Below, one piece after another: positions 11,540 to 20,713 of a DNA stretch of 64,000 nt. The stretch comes from Symsagittifera roscoffensis (taxonomy: Eukaryota; Xenacoelomorpha; Acoela; Convolutidae), in NCBI RefSeq assembly GCF_963678635.1, contig NC_087067.1, positions 53,992,233-54,056,232 on the forward strand, written 5' to 3'. Position 1 is the stretch's first letter. Each line of letters begins with the position of its first letter. The position numbers and the translations under genes are program-made. The notes beneath the pieces are model-generated. The model was not told where the DNA came from and did not search any database. It was given only the letters and a program-made list of their open reading frames with translations.

Positions 11540-12808
11540 TTGATTCTCGAGAAGACACCAGAGGTGATAAGTGTGCCGAGCTCAAGTAAAAGAGTCGAAC
11601 TGAAGATGGGTAACGGGAATGGCATGTTGGCCACGAATCTGGGAGTGGTGTGGAAATTACTGAGGCCCTCCTGGCGTCCACATCCCCATGCGAGCCTGAT
11701 CGAGGAAGTCACGGAGCGAGTGAGATTAGCACCAGCGGAGGACGAAGACCTGGCAACGTTGGGTATAGTGCACAAACTGACCTTACCTCAGGTGAAGGAG
11801 TCAGGCGAAAAGACGAATAAGCTAGGGTCGGCGAGGAAGATGGAGCCGGGTAGTTGTCTTGATTCGACGTGTGGGAGTGGAGAGCACACCTGTGATGGAC
11901 GGTCATGCGTTAGGATACATTCCTTTCAAAAAGAAGATTTAGTCACTTGGTTTGAAGACATCACGGAGAGGGAGAAGAGTGAAGTACAGACAGTGGCTGA
12001 GTGTTACGCGAGTACCAATGTGAACACAGCAACAGCTCTGGGACTCTTCTCAAGGATGTGCAGTCTGCAGTCATTAGAGAGGCTAGAGTCAGAACACCAC
12101 TTGGTGACCGCGTTGAGTGTAGAGTCATGGCCCGGGGTGTTGCAGGTAACCCAGAAACACATCAAGAGCTGGAAGGTTGGACTTGAAGCGGAAATGGGAT
12201 TTCCCATGAGCGAAGCCTATGGTCTGCCTCTAAATGCGAAGTCCTTAGTGGGGTCAGTGATGGCCAACCTATGTGGCAGCCACTATCCATTGCACATGGC
12301 GATGGTGGAGGTATGCAGCCAAAGGGTATTGGTAGACAAAGCCTTCTCAGTGCCCAAGTGCGCAAGACTGGCTCGGATGTGGCATCACTCACACAAGTTG
12401 TTGAGGAAAATCCGAGGGACAGTGCCGAAAGAACAGAGGGACGACTTGAGTGAAATCTGGGGGGAAGAACTTCTGGGTTTGGAAGGTGAAAACACAAGTG
12501 ACCACGAGAGACAAAACGTGATCGGAAAACCTATGGTTGGTGCTCCAAACCTGGAAGAGAACGACGCGATACACGAGAAAATGATGGAACTTGAGCCTCT
12601 CCTAGAAGCCTCGGGAGAACGCAATCTTAGGAGCATCGACCTCGCACATGGGGACTGTCCATGCCACTGTCTGGCACAAACAGTGTGGTACACGGATCAC
12701 GCGAATCTCTGCCTGATCTGGGATGTGGAGGAAATCAGGTCGTTGGGACTGCCCGATCATCAGCAGAAGGTGACCATCTTGGTGGTGAGCACGAAGCTGG
12801 CCCTATGA
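11540..12808 (+). pseudogene. Element A ORF2 fragment: cysteine-containing C-terminal region, unrecognised
   Basis: 422 codons. The frame is open upstream of the first ATG, so this is probably the continuation of ORF2 past the poly-G tract rather than a separate gene. It contains a cysteine cluster (GSCLDSTCGSGEHTCDG, then CVRIHSF), mixed helices, and a second cysteine/histidine group (HGDCPCHCLAQTVWY). A metal-binding role is possible but not shown. It stops at a TGA (12,806-12,808), after which related coding sequence continues in the same frame. No homologous element B sequence is available because the window ends first. Confidence 0.6.
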
Positions 12809-13425
12809 TGGATTGAAGAAAATGTAACAAAGTATCGGGAATCGAAGACGCCAACGGCAGAGTCGATTTACGCAATAGATTACAGCAGGAGACTTGAGTT
12901 GTTTGAGACTGCATGCAAGGTATTCGCCATACCAATGGAAGTCAGACACGTGTGGAGCCGCTTAAGGTTCTTTCCTTGGTTTCGAGCGACGTTGACGTCC
13001 GGGTTATGGTAACGAAGGACCATATGAGGAAATAACAAAAGGAATATCGACAGTTCCAGGCTGAGATAGGGCCGGAAGCTTTCAAGAGACCTCTGCTGAC
13101 CCATCGAAATGCGATCACGACGGGGTGGAAAAGAGTTGGTAGAGTGTCCAGAAACAACACCAAGGCGAGGGAGTCGATACTAGAGGAAGACTTGGCGAAG
13201 AACGTGAGCCTGAGTCTTCACAATTCCTTCTGTTTGAACCGAGAGTCGAGGGTGAAGAGTTTGCCCAATCAAGCGAAGAGATTGCAGGAGCAAAGGGAAT
13301 TGATGCGATCCTATGAACAGCGGAAGGCTTGGGAGGAGATTGTGATCAGCTCCGATGATGAAGAGGCACTATTGAAACAGATCACAGTGTCACAGTTTGA
13401 CCTTGAGGGACACGATAATACGTGA
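12809..13425 (+). pseudogene. Element A ORF2 C-terminal tail
   Basis: The frame continues after the TGA as WIEENVTKYRES, shifts near 13,000 and has an in-frame TAA near 13,038. It then runs as EYRQFQAEIGPEAF into an open stretch with ATG at 13,144 and ends at TGA 13,423-13,425. The tail is basic, then acidic (VISSDDEEALLK). The stop codon lies on the first three bases of the 3' LTR, so ORF2 occupies the element right up to the LTR. Confidence 0.65.
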
Positions 13426-13864
13426 TTTTGGAGTGAAGTTTGATTTTTCAAAAATTCGAATAGAGCCTGTCATGCTCAGTTTTCTCGCGACAACTGAAAT
13501 CATCAAATAAAAAATCAGAACGACCCAATTACAATTGCGGGAAAGTTGTCAAATATATAAAATGGGAGGTTGCTATTCGCAATTTCCATCGTAGAAAACT
13601 AGAGTAGAGCTGTCCTATCTGATATAGGAGACCAAACAAATACGAGAGCAGGGCTAGAATCAATTGGACCAGTGTGAACCTTCAACGGAAAGGCAGACAA
13701 GTGAAGTCTCCCAATTGTCCAGATCCAAAACTATATTCTTGAGTTAGAACTTACTTCCTTTGATTGGAACTCATCGTTAGAAAACTTCTTGTGTTATATT
13801 CGATTATATTTATGCTAGAGTCATTAATTATTTTAATTGCTCTGTTTCTCAAGCGTGCTGCTAT

Positions 13865-13922
13865 GTAAGTACCAAATTTAGTTTTCTCGAGTGTGTTTTA
13901 TGATTGTTATGTTGAGGTAAGG
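13865..13922 (+). promoter_or_regulatory. Candidate 5' splice donors in the LTR
   Basis: GTAAGT at 13,865-13,870 and GAG|GTAAGG with GT at 13,917-13,918. Element B keeps both (GTGAGT at 18,828 and GTAAGG at 18,880). Such donors could join to the TTTTCAG acceptor ahead of ORF2. Use is inferred. Confidence 0.4.
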
Positions 13923-13933
13923 CGAGTTTTAGG

Positions 13934-13956
13934 TTGATCCATCTGAAATGGATCAA
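13934..13956 (+). promoter_or_regulatory. Conserved LTR hairpin
   Basis: Inverted repeat TTGATCCAT / ATGGATCAA with a 5-nt CTGAA loop, giving a perfect 9-bp stem. Identical in element B's LTR at 18,897-18,919 although surrounding LTR sequence has diverged. Could act in RNA as a termination, polyadenylation or packaging element. Confidence 0.6.
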
Positions 13957-14234
13957 AATTCCACTGTCTAATGAAAAAACAACCTAACGGATTGTTCCAA
14001 CCCGACTTTTAACGGCGTTCGTGTATTTTAGGTATTTTGAGACCTAAGTATGGGGACGTTCTTATTTTCTAGAGTGGGGGGATATTTTGGTAGTAGCCTT
14101 TAAGCTGTAACGGGTTCTAGTCTCATGTCGCAAGCGAACCGAATTGGCTCCGACCGTTTTTGAGGTAGAAAAAAACAAGAGATAGATTTGTTTTGGCTCC
14201 GACCGTTTTTGAGGTAGAAAAAAACAAGAGATAG

Positions 14235-17200
14235 AGAGTGTGATTTGTTTTGCTTTGTGCCTGGTGAGTTTCATTACTCGTGGCCTGCAAAACAATGACC
14301 ACAGTAATTTTGCCTGCTGTTTGGCTCAGACAAATTTTGAAAAAGAAACTAACTTGGAAAATTGTGTTAGACTATTTAAAATTCTTTAAAAAAGTTCAAG
14401 TATCTGTATATAGACTGAAGTTTCTGAGAAAATGTCTGAAAAACGATCTAATACAGGACTTTTTGAAGTTTAGGGTCCCCGAGAACGGGGTTTTTTCGGA
14501 CCAAGCTGTGCATAATTTTCAATTGAAACTACTAAGGACTGAAACTTCTAGGGCAAATGAGGATAGGAAAAGGTACGAGGAGATGCTAAGGAAAGCAAGA
14601 TCGCTGGTGCAAAAAGATATTGACAAACAGTGGTGGGCATCCATTTTCCGATTCGTGAGGCGTCAAGTTGAGGCAAGCTTAAAGACAACATCAGAAAACC
14701 ATAGAAAAAAGTTAGAAAAACTGTCCGAGAGACAAGATAAACCTCTTGGGGGGAGAAATGAGCAATCAGTTAAGGTACTTGATATTATTGAACTGCCTGA
14801 ATGGGTATATGAAGTGCTATCAATGGGCCCCAAGCATCCAATTAGAGACAAATTTAACGAAACACATTTTTTGGCGGATATCGACTTTTTCCTCTCACAA
14901 TTGAAAAATCAAAAAACATCTGGTGAAACGTTATGTGAAATAGAAGCCGCGGCAAAGGCATATGCAAAAAATGTACGGCAAACCCCAAGAGACAAAGCCG
15001 TTGAAAAAACGAGGGAATATCTCAAAGATAATGGGTTGCTGGCTGTGCCTTTTGATAAGGGGGTTGGTTTTTGCATAATGAGGAAACAAACATATGAATC
15101 AAAGCTGGAATCCTTGTTGCAATCTGCTCAGTTTGTGAGAAAAGATGCAACCACTGATGAGGTGATACTGAAAATTGAGAAAGGACTTAACAAAGAATTA
15201 CTAGTCATGAACAAAAGAGACGAGATAAGTGATCAGTTATATTCTAAGATGAGATCAACAGGGGGGCAACCCGCCCGTTTGTACGGTTTAGCTAAGGTAC
15301 ACAAGGATGAGACATCCCTACGACCTGTACTATCACTTCCCGGCAGCTCGTATGAGAATCTTAACAAAATGCTTGCAAAGTTTTTTGACAACATCGATGG
15401 AGCAATTATAGAAACCAATACTAAAGAGGCTAGAGAAAAAATAGAAAACATTGCTCTAGATCCGGATGAAACCATAATATCTCTTGATGTGAAAAGTTTG
15501 TACACCAACGTTTCCCTGAAGGAGGCAATTGAAATTGCTTTACAGAAGCTGTACAGCCAGGAGTCTCCTCCTGAAATTCAAAGAGCAACCATGAAAAGGC
15601 TTTTGAATATGGCGGTCAGCAAAGTATATTTCAAGTGTAATTATTCATGTTATGTACAAGTTGATGGTTTAGCAATGGGCGCGTCCCTCGCTGTAATTCT
15701 AGCAAACTTATGGCTGAAAGAATACGAATTTGCTCTACGACAACAAATACCGGTGGGAACGGGGGTACAGCAAATTAATGAAAAAAACGGCTTGTGCCCA
15801 TGTGGCAGCAGGAAAGTCACATATAGATCAAAGGGGGTTGAATGCGAGAGTTGTCGAAACTGGTATCATCTAAAATGCGGAAAAAAATCCGATGACGTAT
15901 ACGCATCAATAACCGAGATAGTCTGGTACTGTGAAAGCTGCTGCCGAGCTAAGAACAAGGAGAAGGATACTCCCCAGGTGAAATTGTTCCTCAGGTATGT
16001 GGATGACATTGTTAGAACAGTCAGAGGGGAGCCGAGTTGTCTTCTCGATGCCGCCAATTCTCTTCATCCAAATTTGCAGTTCACTCTAGAGAAAACTAAT
16101 TCGGAGGGGAATTTGCCGTTCCTGGATTTGAACATAAATGTATCGCAGAATAGGCGTGGAACTTGCAGTTGGTATCAAAAACCAACAGATACAGGGACTA
16201 TACTGAACTATAGAAGCTGCGCCCCAACTCAGTATAAGCGTAGTGTTATCCAGGGCACTGTACACAGGGTTTTTAGGAGTACATCTAGCTGGGAGCAATT
16301 TCATAAGGCTATGGAAACTAATAGGGCGCAATGGCTGACAAATCAGTACCCTGAAAATTGGTCCGCAAAGGTGGCTTCAGACGCCTTGTGCAAGATCATC
16401 GAGGCTAAAGGCAAGCCCCTGGATAGTGACAGGGGTTTGTCAGTTGAATCACCAAAGGATGAGAAGCCCCCAATGCTGATGGTGCAATATAGAGGTAACC
16501 AGAGCGAATATTTTGCTAACAGGTCACGAAAATTTACGAACGTTCGAGTGGTTTTCACCACAAGAAAACTACAATCATGTTTACCATCACTGAAGTCAGC
16601 ATTTTCTGATGACCTCAAGTCAAGAGTGGTTTATAAACTGTCATGTAGTGGATGCACTTCCACCTATGTCGGACAAACTGTTCGACATTTGACCACTAGA
16701 ATTGAGGAACATAAGAAAGCAGACTCACCGGTAGGCCTCCACCTTCAGCAATGCCAACTTGAGGGAAATAGCGCAGATCTTACTTGGGAAATTATAGATA
16801 GGTCAAACAACCAAACAAAATTGCTAACACTAGAGGCAATACATATCAGGAAAGAGAAACCGGGCTTGAACACGCGCGATGAGTTTAGGAGCAGGGAGTT
16901 AACACTGAAAATTTAGTCCCAAAATATTTTTGGTTTTTTATTCAAAACGTACATGTCTAAATCGAAATAATGACTCGGAAACTTCCAGACAAATTAATTT
17001 TAAAATGTTTAATTAATTTTAGAGGTTAAAAGTATTTTAATCTTAATAGTAATTTAGAGGTCAACTGTGATTGGCTAATCTTTTTTCATGATGGTTTAGA
17101 ACCAAATTGTATGTGATTTATTGTAAATAACATTTGTAAATTGATGTTTTATCGTCATTTAGAGTAGTTTATTGTAAAAATCGCGACGATGCACATAGTT

Positions 17201-17240
17201 GCGAAAACGTTTGAAATTTACTTTTTAGCAAAAATTTATT
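14235..17240 (+). mobile_element. Penelope-like element inserted in element A's 3' LTR
   Basis: About 3.0 kb. It encodes one RT/GIY-YIG protein (14,295-16,916). The 324 bp after the stop are A+T rich with no gene. The insert is flanked by the 10-bp direct repeat CAAGAGATAG (14,225-14,234 and 17,241-17,250), and LTR similarity resumes exactly after it. At the 5' side the target segment ending in CAAGAGATAG is present twice, separated by ATTTGTTTT, which also occurs at the PLE 5' end. A 5' partial repeat or complex target duplication is common for PLEs. Confidence 0.88.
14295..16916 (+). CDS. Penelope-like reverse transcriptase with PHD-like finger and GIY-YIG endonuclease
   Basis: Open frame of 873 codons from the ATG at 14,295. 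The frame is open from 14,268, so a GTG at 14,280 is possible but less likely. Domains in order: basic N-terminal helical region; the PLE DKG motif (VPFDKGVGFCIM, about residue 250); RT fingers (GLAKVHK, LRPVLSLPGS); motif A (IISLDVKSLYTNV); motif B (GLAMGASLAV); an inserted Cys4-His-Cys3 finger (15,793-15,950); motif C (FLRYVDDIVRT); LPFLDLNI; a PLE thumb (WYQKPTDTGTILNY). The C-terminal GIY-YIG nuclease has YKLSCSGC, TYVGQT, RIEEH and the LEAIHI acidic residue. RT and nuclease motifs are all present and no stop interrupts them, so this copy could be functional. RT copies the RNA and the nuclease is thought to nick the target. Confidence 0.93.
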   Translation: MTTVILPAVWLRQILKKKLTWKIVLDYLKFFKKVQVSVYRLKFLRKCLKNDLIQDFLKFRVPENGVFSDQAVHNFQLKLLRTETSRANEDRKRYEEMLRKARSLVQKDIDKQWWASIFRFVRRQVEASLKTTSENHRKKLEKLSERQDKPLGGRNEQSVKVLDIIELPEWVYEVLSMGPKHPIRDKFNETHFLADIDFFLSQLKNQKTSGETLCEIEAAAKAYAKNVRQTPRDKAVEKTREYLKDNGLLAVPFDKGVGFCIMRKQTYESKLESLLQSAQFVRKDATTDEVILKIEKGLNKELLVMNKRDEISDQLYSKMRSTGGQPARLYGLAKVHKDETSLRPVLSLPGSSYENLNKMLAKFFDNIDGAIIETNTKEAREKIENIALDPDETIISLDVKSLYTNVSLKEAIEIALQKLYSQESPPEIQRATMKRLLNMAVSKVYFKCNYSCYVQVDGLAMGASLAVILANLWLKEYEFALRQQIPVGTGVQQINEKNGLCPCGSRKVTYRSKGVECESCRNWYHLKCGKKSDDVYASITEIVWYCESCCRAKNKEKDTPQVKLFLRYVDDIVRTVRGEPSCLLDAANSLHPNLQFTLEKTNSEGNLPFLDLNINVSQNRRGTCSWYQKPTDTGTILNYRSCAPTQYKRSVIQGTVHRVFRSTSSWEQFHKAMETNRAQWLTNQYPENWSAKVASDALCKIIEAKGKPLDSDRGLSVESPKDEKPPMLMVQYRGNQSEYFANRSRKFTNVRVVFTTRKLQSCLPSLKSAFSDDLKSRVVYKLSCSGCTSTYVGQTVRHLTTRIEEHKKADSPVGLHLQQCQLEGNSADLTWEIIDRSNNQTKLLTLEAIHIRKEKPGLNTRDEFRSRELTLKI

Positions 17241-17330
17241 CAAGAGATAGTGTCCCTGACTCTTGAGCCTACGGTTATAGGGCCTATTTTTCTTAAGCCT
17301 CATATGTGACCGAAGTAGACGACTGTTACA
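17241..17330 (+). repeat. Element A 3' LTR, part 2 (after the PLE)
   Basis: Resumes with CAAGAGATAGTGTCCCTGAC and ends GACTGTTACA, matching 19,130-19,223 of element B's LTR. Similarity stops after TTACA, giving the CA end expected of an LTR. Confidence 0.82.
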
Positions 17331-17826
17331 AAGATGCAAATTGCAATGAGTCGAAATATGGCCTGTGTCGAGGGAATTCAGATCACCACATACGACAACG
17401 CAACCGTAGGCTGTGTTTTGCATGCTGTTCTCAACCAAGGAAATAATATGTTCGGTGACTGCTTCCGCATTACAGGCTTCTGGAGGGAAGTAAAGTACGC
17501 AGAGTAAAACACGAGGACTTACGAAGAAGACAAGCCACAAAATTTCAAACTGATCGGAACCGAGAGGATGTAGCCGTGCGTACGACAGGTTGTTCCTAAT
17601 AAATGCACATACTCCGCCTCCAGTTTGCTTATTAGAATTCTTATGGCTTCGATCATGTCTTTCAACGTGGTAACCAGGCAGCATGAAGGAACAATCAACA
17701 TTAACACCCAACCAGCTTTCGCAAACAAGACATGTCAACACTTTGGTCTAGCATGTCTGTATGTAAATGTATCAGGGCGTTTGGTTTTTTGAGGTACCTG
17801 ACATTAATAAGCAACATAGTGACAAA
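17331..17826 (-). pseudogene. LINE relic: apurinic-type endonuclease fragment
   Basis: On the minus strand, 17,741 down to 17,331 reads CESWLGVNVD, PGYHVERHDRSH, TGGGVCAFIRNNLSY, LLCVLYFPP and VVVCGDLNSLDTG. These are landmarks of the endonuclease domain of non-LTR retrotransposons, which nicks target DNA. The N-terminal strand (LLINVRYLKKPNALIHLH) lies upstream in another frame (about 17,826-17,747), so there is a frameshift. The 3' side is cut off at the LTR of element A. RT is missing. Confidence 0.72.
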
Positions 17827-17899
17827 TTTGGCTTGTAGTCAATCCAATTTATGTTCCTGTCCGTTTGTAAACAGTTTCAAACCACGGATTTTTGCGTTT

Positions 17900-18367
17900 T
17901 CCTTTGCGACCTGACCAGACTAGATCTCTATTTTTGTCGCATTTGCTATCTTTTGCCTCGGCCGCTGCCTTTCCGAGGTTATAAATCGAGCGTGCGCTTA
18001 TTCTACTAGTAAAATGGGACAATCCTTAAACCGTCTGATTGCTTCAAATTTGTCCTTTGGAGGTTTCCTGGCTCTAAAGTAGAAAGAATGTGGGTGGAGG
18101 CAACATTTTGCTTCATAAGGGCATTCAAATTTGATTGACTACAGAATCCTGCATTTTTTAGACATCATTTTGTTGGCCAAGACATCCATCTTCGGTTAAA
18201 AACGCCTCTGTTCCGCAAATGCATCTTAGGTTTTCATAAATTTTTGAACCTAGGCAGAGTCCAATTGCAATTCTGAGCTTCTGGTTTGACCATTTATATA
18301 TTAGATTTTTACACGTGTGCCAGTCGGTCATATTTGGAAGTTTGACCTTGAGAGAAGCAAAAAACAC
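17900..18367 (-). pseudogene. LINE relic: fragment resembling a retroelement C-terminal region
   Basis: On the minus strand from 18,367: LRIAIGLCLGSK, then NLRCICGTEA, then after a frameshift SNLNALMKQNV, ILSTLEPGN and an AAAEAKDSK segment. This pattern (RCxCG followed by helical motifs) is familiar from the region downstream of RT in many invertebrate non-LTR elements. It is broken and has no RT motifs. It abuts element B's 5' LTR, so it is probably old host-side DNA into which B inserted. Family assignment is from pattern recall only. Confidence 0.5.
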
Positions 18368-18827
18368 TTAATTTTGGAGTGAAATTTAATTTTTCAAAAT
18401 ATCGAATGGAGCCTGTCATGCACGATTTTCTCGCGATAACTGAAAATCAAAAAAGAGAAGTCAGAACAATCGAGTAACAATCGCGGGAAAGTTGCTAGAA
18501 AAATCAGTGGGAAATTGCCATTCGCAATTTCAGTCACAATAATAATCTAGAGTAGAGCTGTCCCATTTGAAACAGAGACAAGCGTATTCCCACGAACTGG
18601 ATTATTGTGACTTGACTGGAGTATTATTCTAAACTGGACTAGAGTGAACCTTCGGTGGAAAGGTGGACAGCTTGAGTGTCCCAATGGTTCACGAGAAACC
18701 ACAGTCTAGAGTAAAAACTTGTTCTTGTTATTAAAACTGACAAACATTAAACTCATTTTAGTTACATTATTTAATTCTCGAGTTGATTACCGACTGGAGT
18801 ACTTCCCTTTCTTGAGTGTGCTGCAAT

Positions 18828-18885
18828 GTGAGTACTTAATTTAAATTTCTAGAGTGTGTTTTACAATTGTTATGTTGAGGTAAGG
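18828..18885 (+). promoter_or_regulatory. Candidate 5' splice donors in element B LTR
   Basis: GTGAGT at 18,828-18,833 and GAG|GTAAGG with GT at 18,880-18,881, both at the positions of the donors in A's LTR. A spliced RNA from here to 58,419 would place ORF2 close to the 5' end. Inferred. Confidence 0.4.
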
Positions 18886-18896
18886 CGAGTTTTAGG

Positions 18897-18919
18897 TTGA
18901 TCCATCTGAAATGGATCAA
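18897..18919 (+). promoter_or_regulatory. Conserved LTR hairpin (element B)
   Basis: Same perfect 9-bp stem and CTGAA loop as at 13,934-13,956. Confidence 0.6.
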
Positions 18920-19234
18920 AGTTCCACTGTCTAATAAAAAGTAACTTAACGGATTGTTCCGACCCGGTTTTTAACGGCGTTCATGTATTTTGGGTATTTT
19001 GAGACCTAAGTATGGGGACGTTCTTAATTCTAGAGTGGGGGATATTTTGGTAGTAGCCTTAAGCAGTAACGGGTCGTAGTCTCGTGTCACAAGCGAACCG
19101 AATTGGCTCCGACCGATTTGAGGTGGAAAAACACAAGAGATAGTGTCCCTGACTCTTGAGCCAATAGTTATAGGGCCTATTTTTCTTAAGCCTCATGTGT
19201 GACTGCAGTAGACGAATGTTACATAGTGTTTTTA

Positions 19235-19252
19235 TGGCGCTCCTGGGTGTTT
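19235..19252 (+). promoter_or_regulatory. Candidate tRNA primer-binding site
   Basis: TGGCGCTCCTGGGTGTTT begins 11 nt after the LTR end. It starts with TGG, as expected for pairing with a tRNA CCA end. I could not match it to a specific tRNA, so this is tentative. Confidence 0.28.
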
Positions 19253-19728
19253 ACGACATCAAGACTACGGAGTCAAACCCACTTGAGACAGCTTCGGGCT
19301 GAATGCCCATTCTAGAGTACCGGCGGTACGGTTCGACAGGAACGTGCAAACCTTCCGGTTGTACCGTGATAGCTTTTTAAGAAAACTCGAGAAAACTTCC
19401 TGGTACGCTCTCCGAACGAGGCTTAGCTAACCGAGTAAAGGGGGGCAACTAGGGGGACAAAAACACGAGCAAAAAGACAAAAAGCAAAACAAAAACCAAA
19501 AAAGAATAGAAAAAGGAACAAAAACCATAAAACGAAAAAAGACAGTGACTTTGACACCAGATTAGTTGGATCAAACCTTTATATTAATTAAATAGTATAC
19601 CCATACTGTTTTACAAGTTCGATCGTTTCGATCAACCTAGTAATTTAACCCAGTAACCTTAATAAAGAGCCCGAGTGTGGGGCGTTGTCGAGGGTTTTCA
19701 GATAGCTTGGAACTTAGCTGGACAACAA

Positions 19729-19838
19729 GGAGACTTGACTGGAAGAGGTGACCAGCCGAGGGGGAAAGTGGTTCAGGAACGCTTGAGCTGAACCAATAGG
19801 AGACTCGACTGGAACAGGTGACCAGTCAAGTGGGAAAG
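19729..19838 (+). repeat. Pair of 40-bp direct repeats
   Basis: Units at 19,729-19,768 and 19,799-19,838, each beginning GGAGACT and containing AGGTGACCAG, with about five mismatches and a 70-bp period. Confidence 0.85.
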
Positions 19839-20056
19839 CAGCCAAGAAGGATTTGGCAGTTCTCGAGTTCGCAAGTTGGGCAGAACGGGTATCGTTAAAA
19901 TCCATATTACATTATAGGAGATAAGTGTAAAATTGGATAAGCGAAATCCCCCGGTTTTGAGCAACGTTTTTACTTAAGCAGGCCTAGAAACAGGTCTACG
20001 GTTTTCTCTTGAGAGGTTTAGCACCCGGCGCTTAAGGTAAATTTTAGGCTTAAGAA

Positions 20057-20090
20057 GGGGGGCTAGAAAGGGGGGAGGTTAGAAGGGGGG
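20057..20090 (+). other. G-run cluster
   Basis: Three runs of exactly six G (20,057-62, 20,070-75, 20,085-90) within 34 nt, with further GG pairs after them. Could form a G-quadruplex with a nearby GG, or a two-tier structure. Confidence 0.5.
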
Positions 20091-20713
20091 CTGGTTAGGT
20101 TAGAGGTTGGCGGTTGCAAATTTTGAAAAGGGAGGAAATTAGAGTAACTAATTAATCGACATTGTTGATTTAGTTACATTAGACATTAACACGCGTTGGT
20201 AATAATAAGTGGATATCCAAATTTAAACTCGAGTTAAGGCAGGTACGCTGGTTGGATTGGTAGGGGGGAACGGACATAGACAATTCTGGTGATACCCAAT
20301 AAGATCATTAGTTGGGGGGAGGAAAACGCGTGGCAATTAGGTACCAGACATTTTTTTTCGATAGTAGGTTGACATTCGTCACCTTTGAATTTTAGGTGGG
20401 TTCATTTCTCTGTTTTTATTATTTTTCTTACTTAGATTTTTTGTTGCATTTTGGTGAGGATTTGTGTTTAGTTTTTATACGAACAGGTGATCACAAGATA
20501 CCTGCGCACAGGTTTTGGTCTCAAGTTGCTTGGAACATTGAAATAGAGGTAACTAAAAAGAAATAAGAAAAAGGGGGGTCAGCATTTGGCTTTTAAGAGA
20601 GGGTTTTTGGGAAACTTTTCACAAGAGCTTGGGTGGTGGTACGAGGTACAGTGAATCAAGAAGTCCCTACAACGAAGAAGAAAGAGATCCGATATCCAGA
20701 CACTCAGTGACGA

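Larger units (their letters stand above)
13423..14234 (+). repeat. Element A 3' LTR, part 1 (before the PLE)
   Basis: Starts TGATTTTGGAG and aligns along its length with the 5' LTR of element B (18,369-19,100). Clearly diverged, with several indels, but with strongly conserved blocks such as GTTATGTTGAGGTAAGGCGA. The U3-like half is A+T rich. The PLE insertion interrupts it after CAAGAGATAG, and a 49-bp target segment is duplicated here (14,186-14,234). Confidence 0.85.
1..17330 (+). mobile_element. Element A: decayed giant Ty3/gypsy-type LTR retrotransposon, 5' end outside window
   Basis: The visible part runs from the protease-RT linker to the end of the 3' LTR. Order: pol remnant (2-5,297), spacer, second long ORF remnant (5,807-13,425), 3' LTR (13,423-14,234 and 17,241-17,330) interrupted by a PLE. 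Its proteins match element B co-linearly, so it belongs to the same family. It carries many frameshifts, stops and active-site losses and cannot be autonomous. The 3' end is set by the point where similarity to B's 5' LTR stops, at a TTACA terminus. Confidence 0.85.
18369..19223 (+). repeat. Element B 5' LTR (855 bp)
   Basis: Bounded by comparison with A's 3' LTR. It starts TAATTTTGGAG (TG in A) and ends GAATGTTACA. It carries the conserved donors, the hairpin and the GGGGACGTTCTTA block. The CAAGAGATAG site that the PLE used in A is intact here (about 19,131-19,142). Upstream is the LINE relic; B's 3' LTR lies outside the window, so a target duplication cannot be checked. Confidence 0.83.

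Noticed and set aside
18345-18368. Thirteen bases (GTTTGACCTTGAG) shared upstream of both LTRs, suggesting that the LTR starts earlier
   Set aside because: The following 17-18 bases do not match, in B the stretch is part of the LINE relic, and the TG/CA termini fit better.
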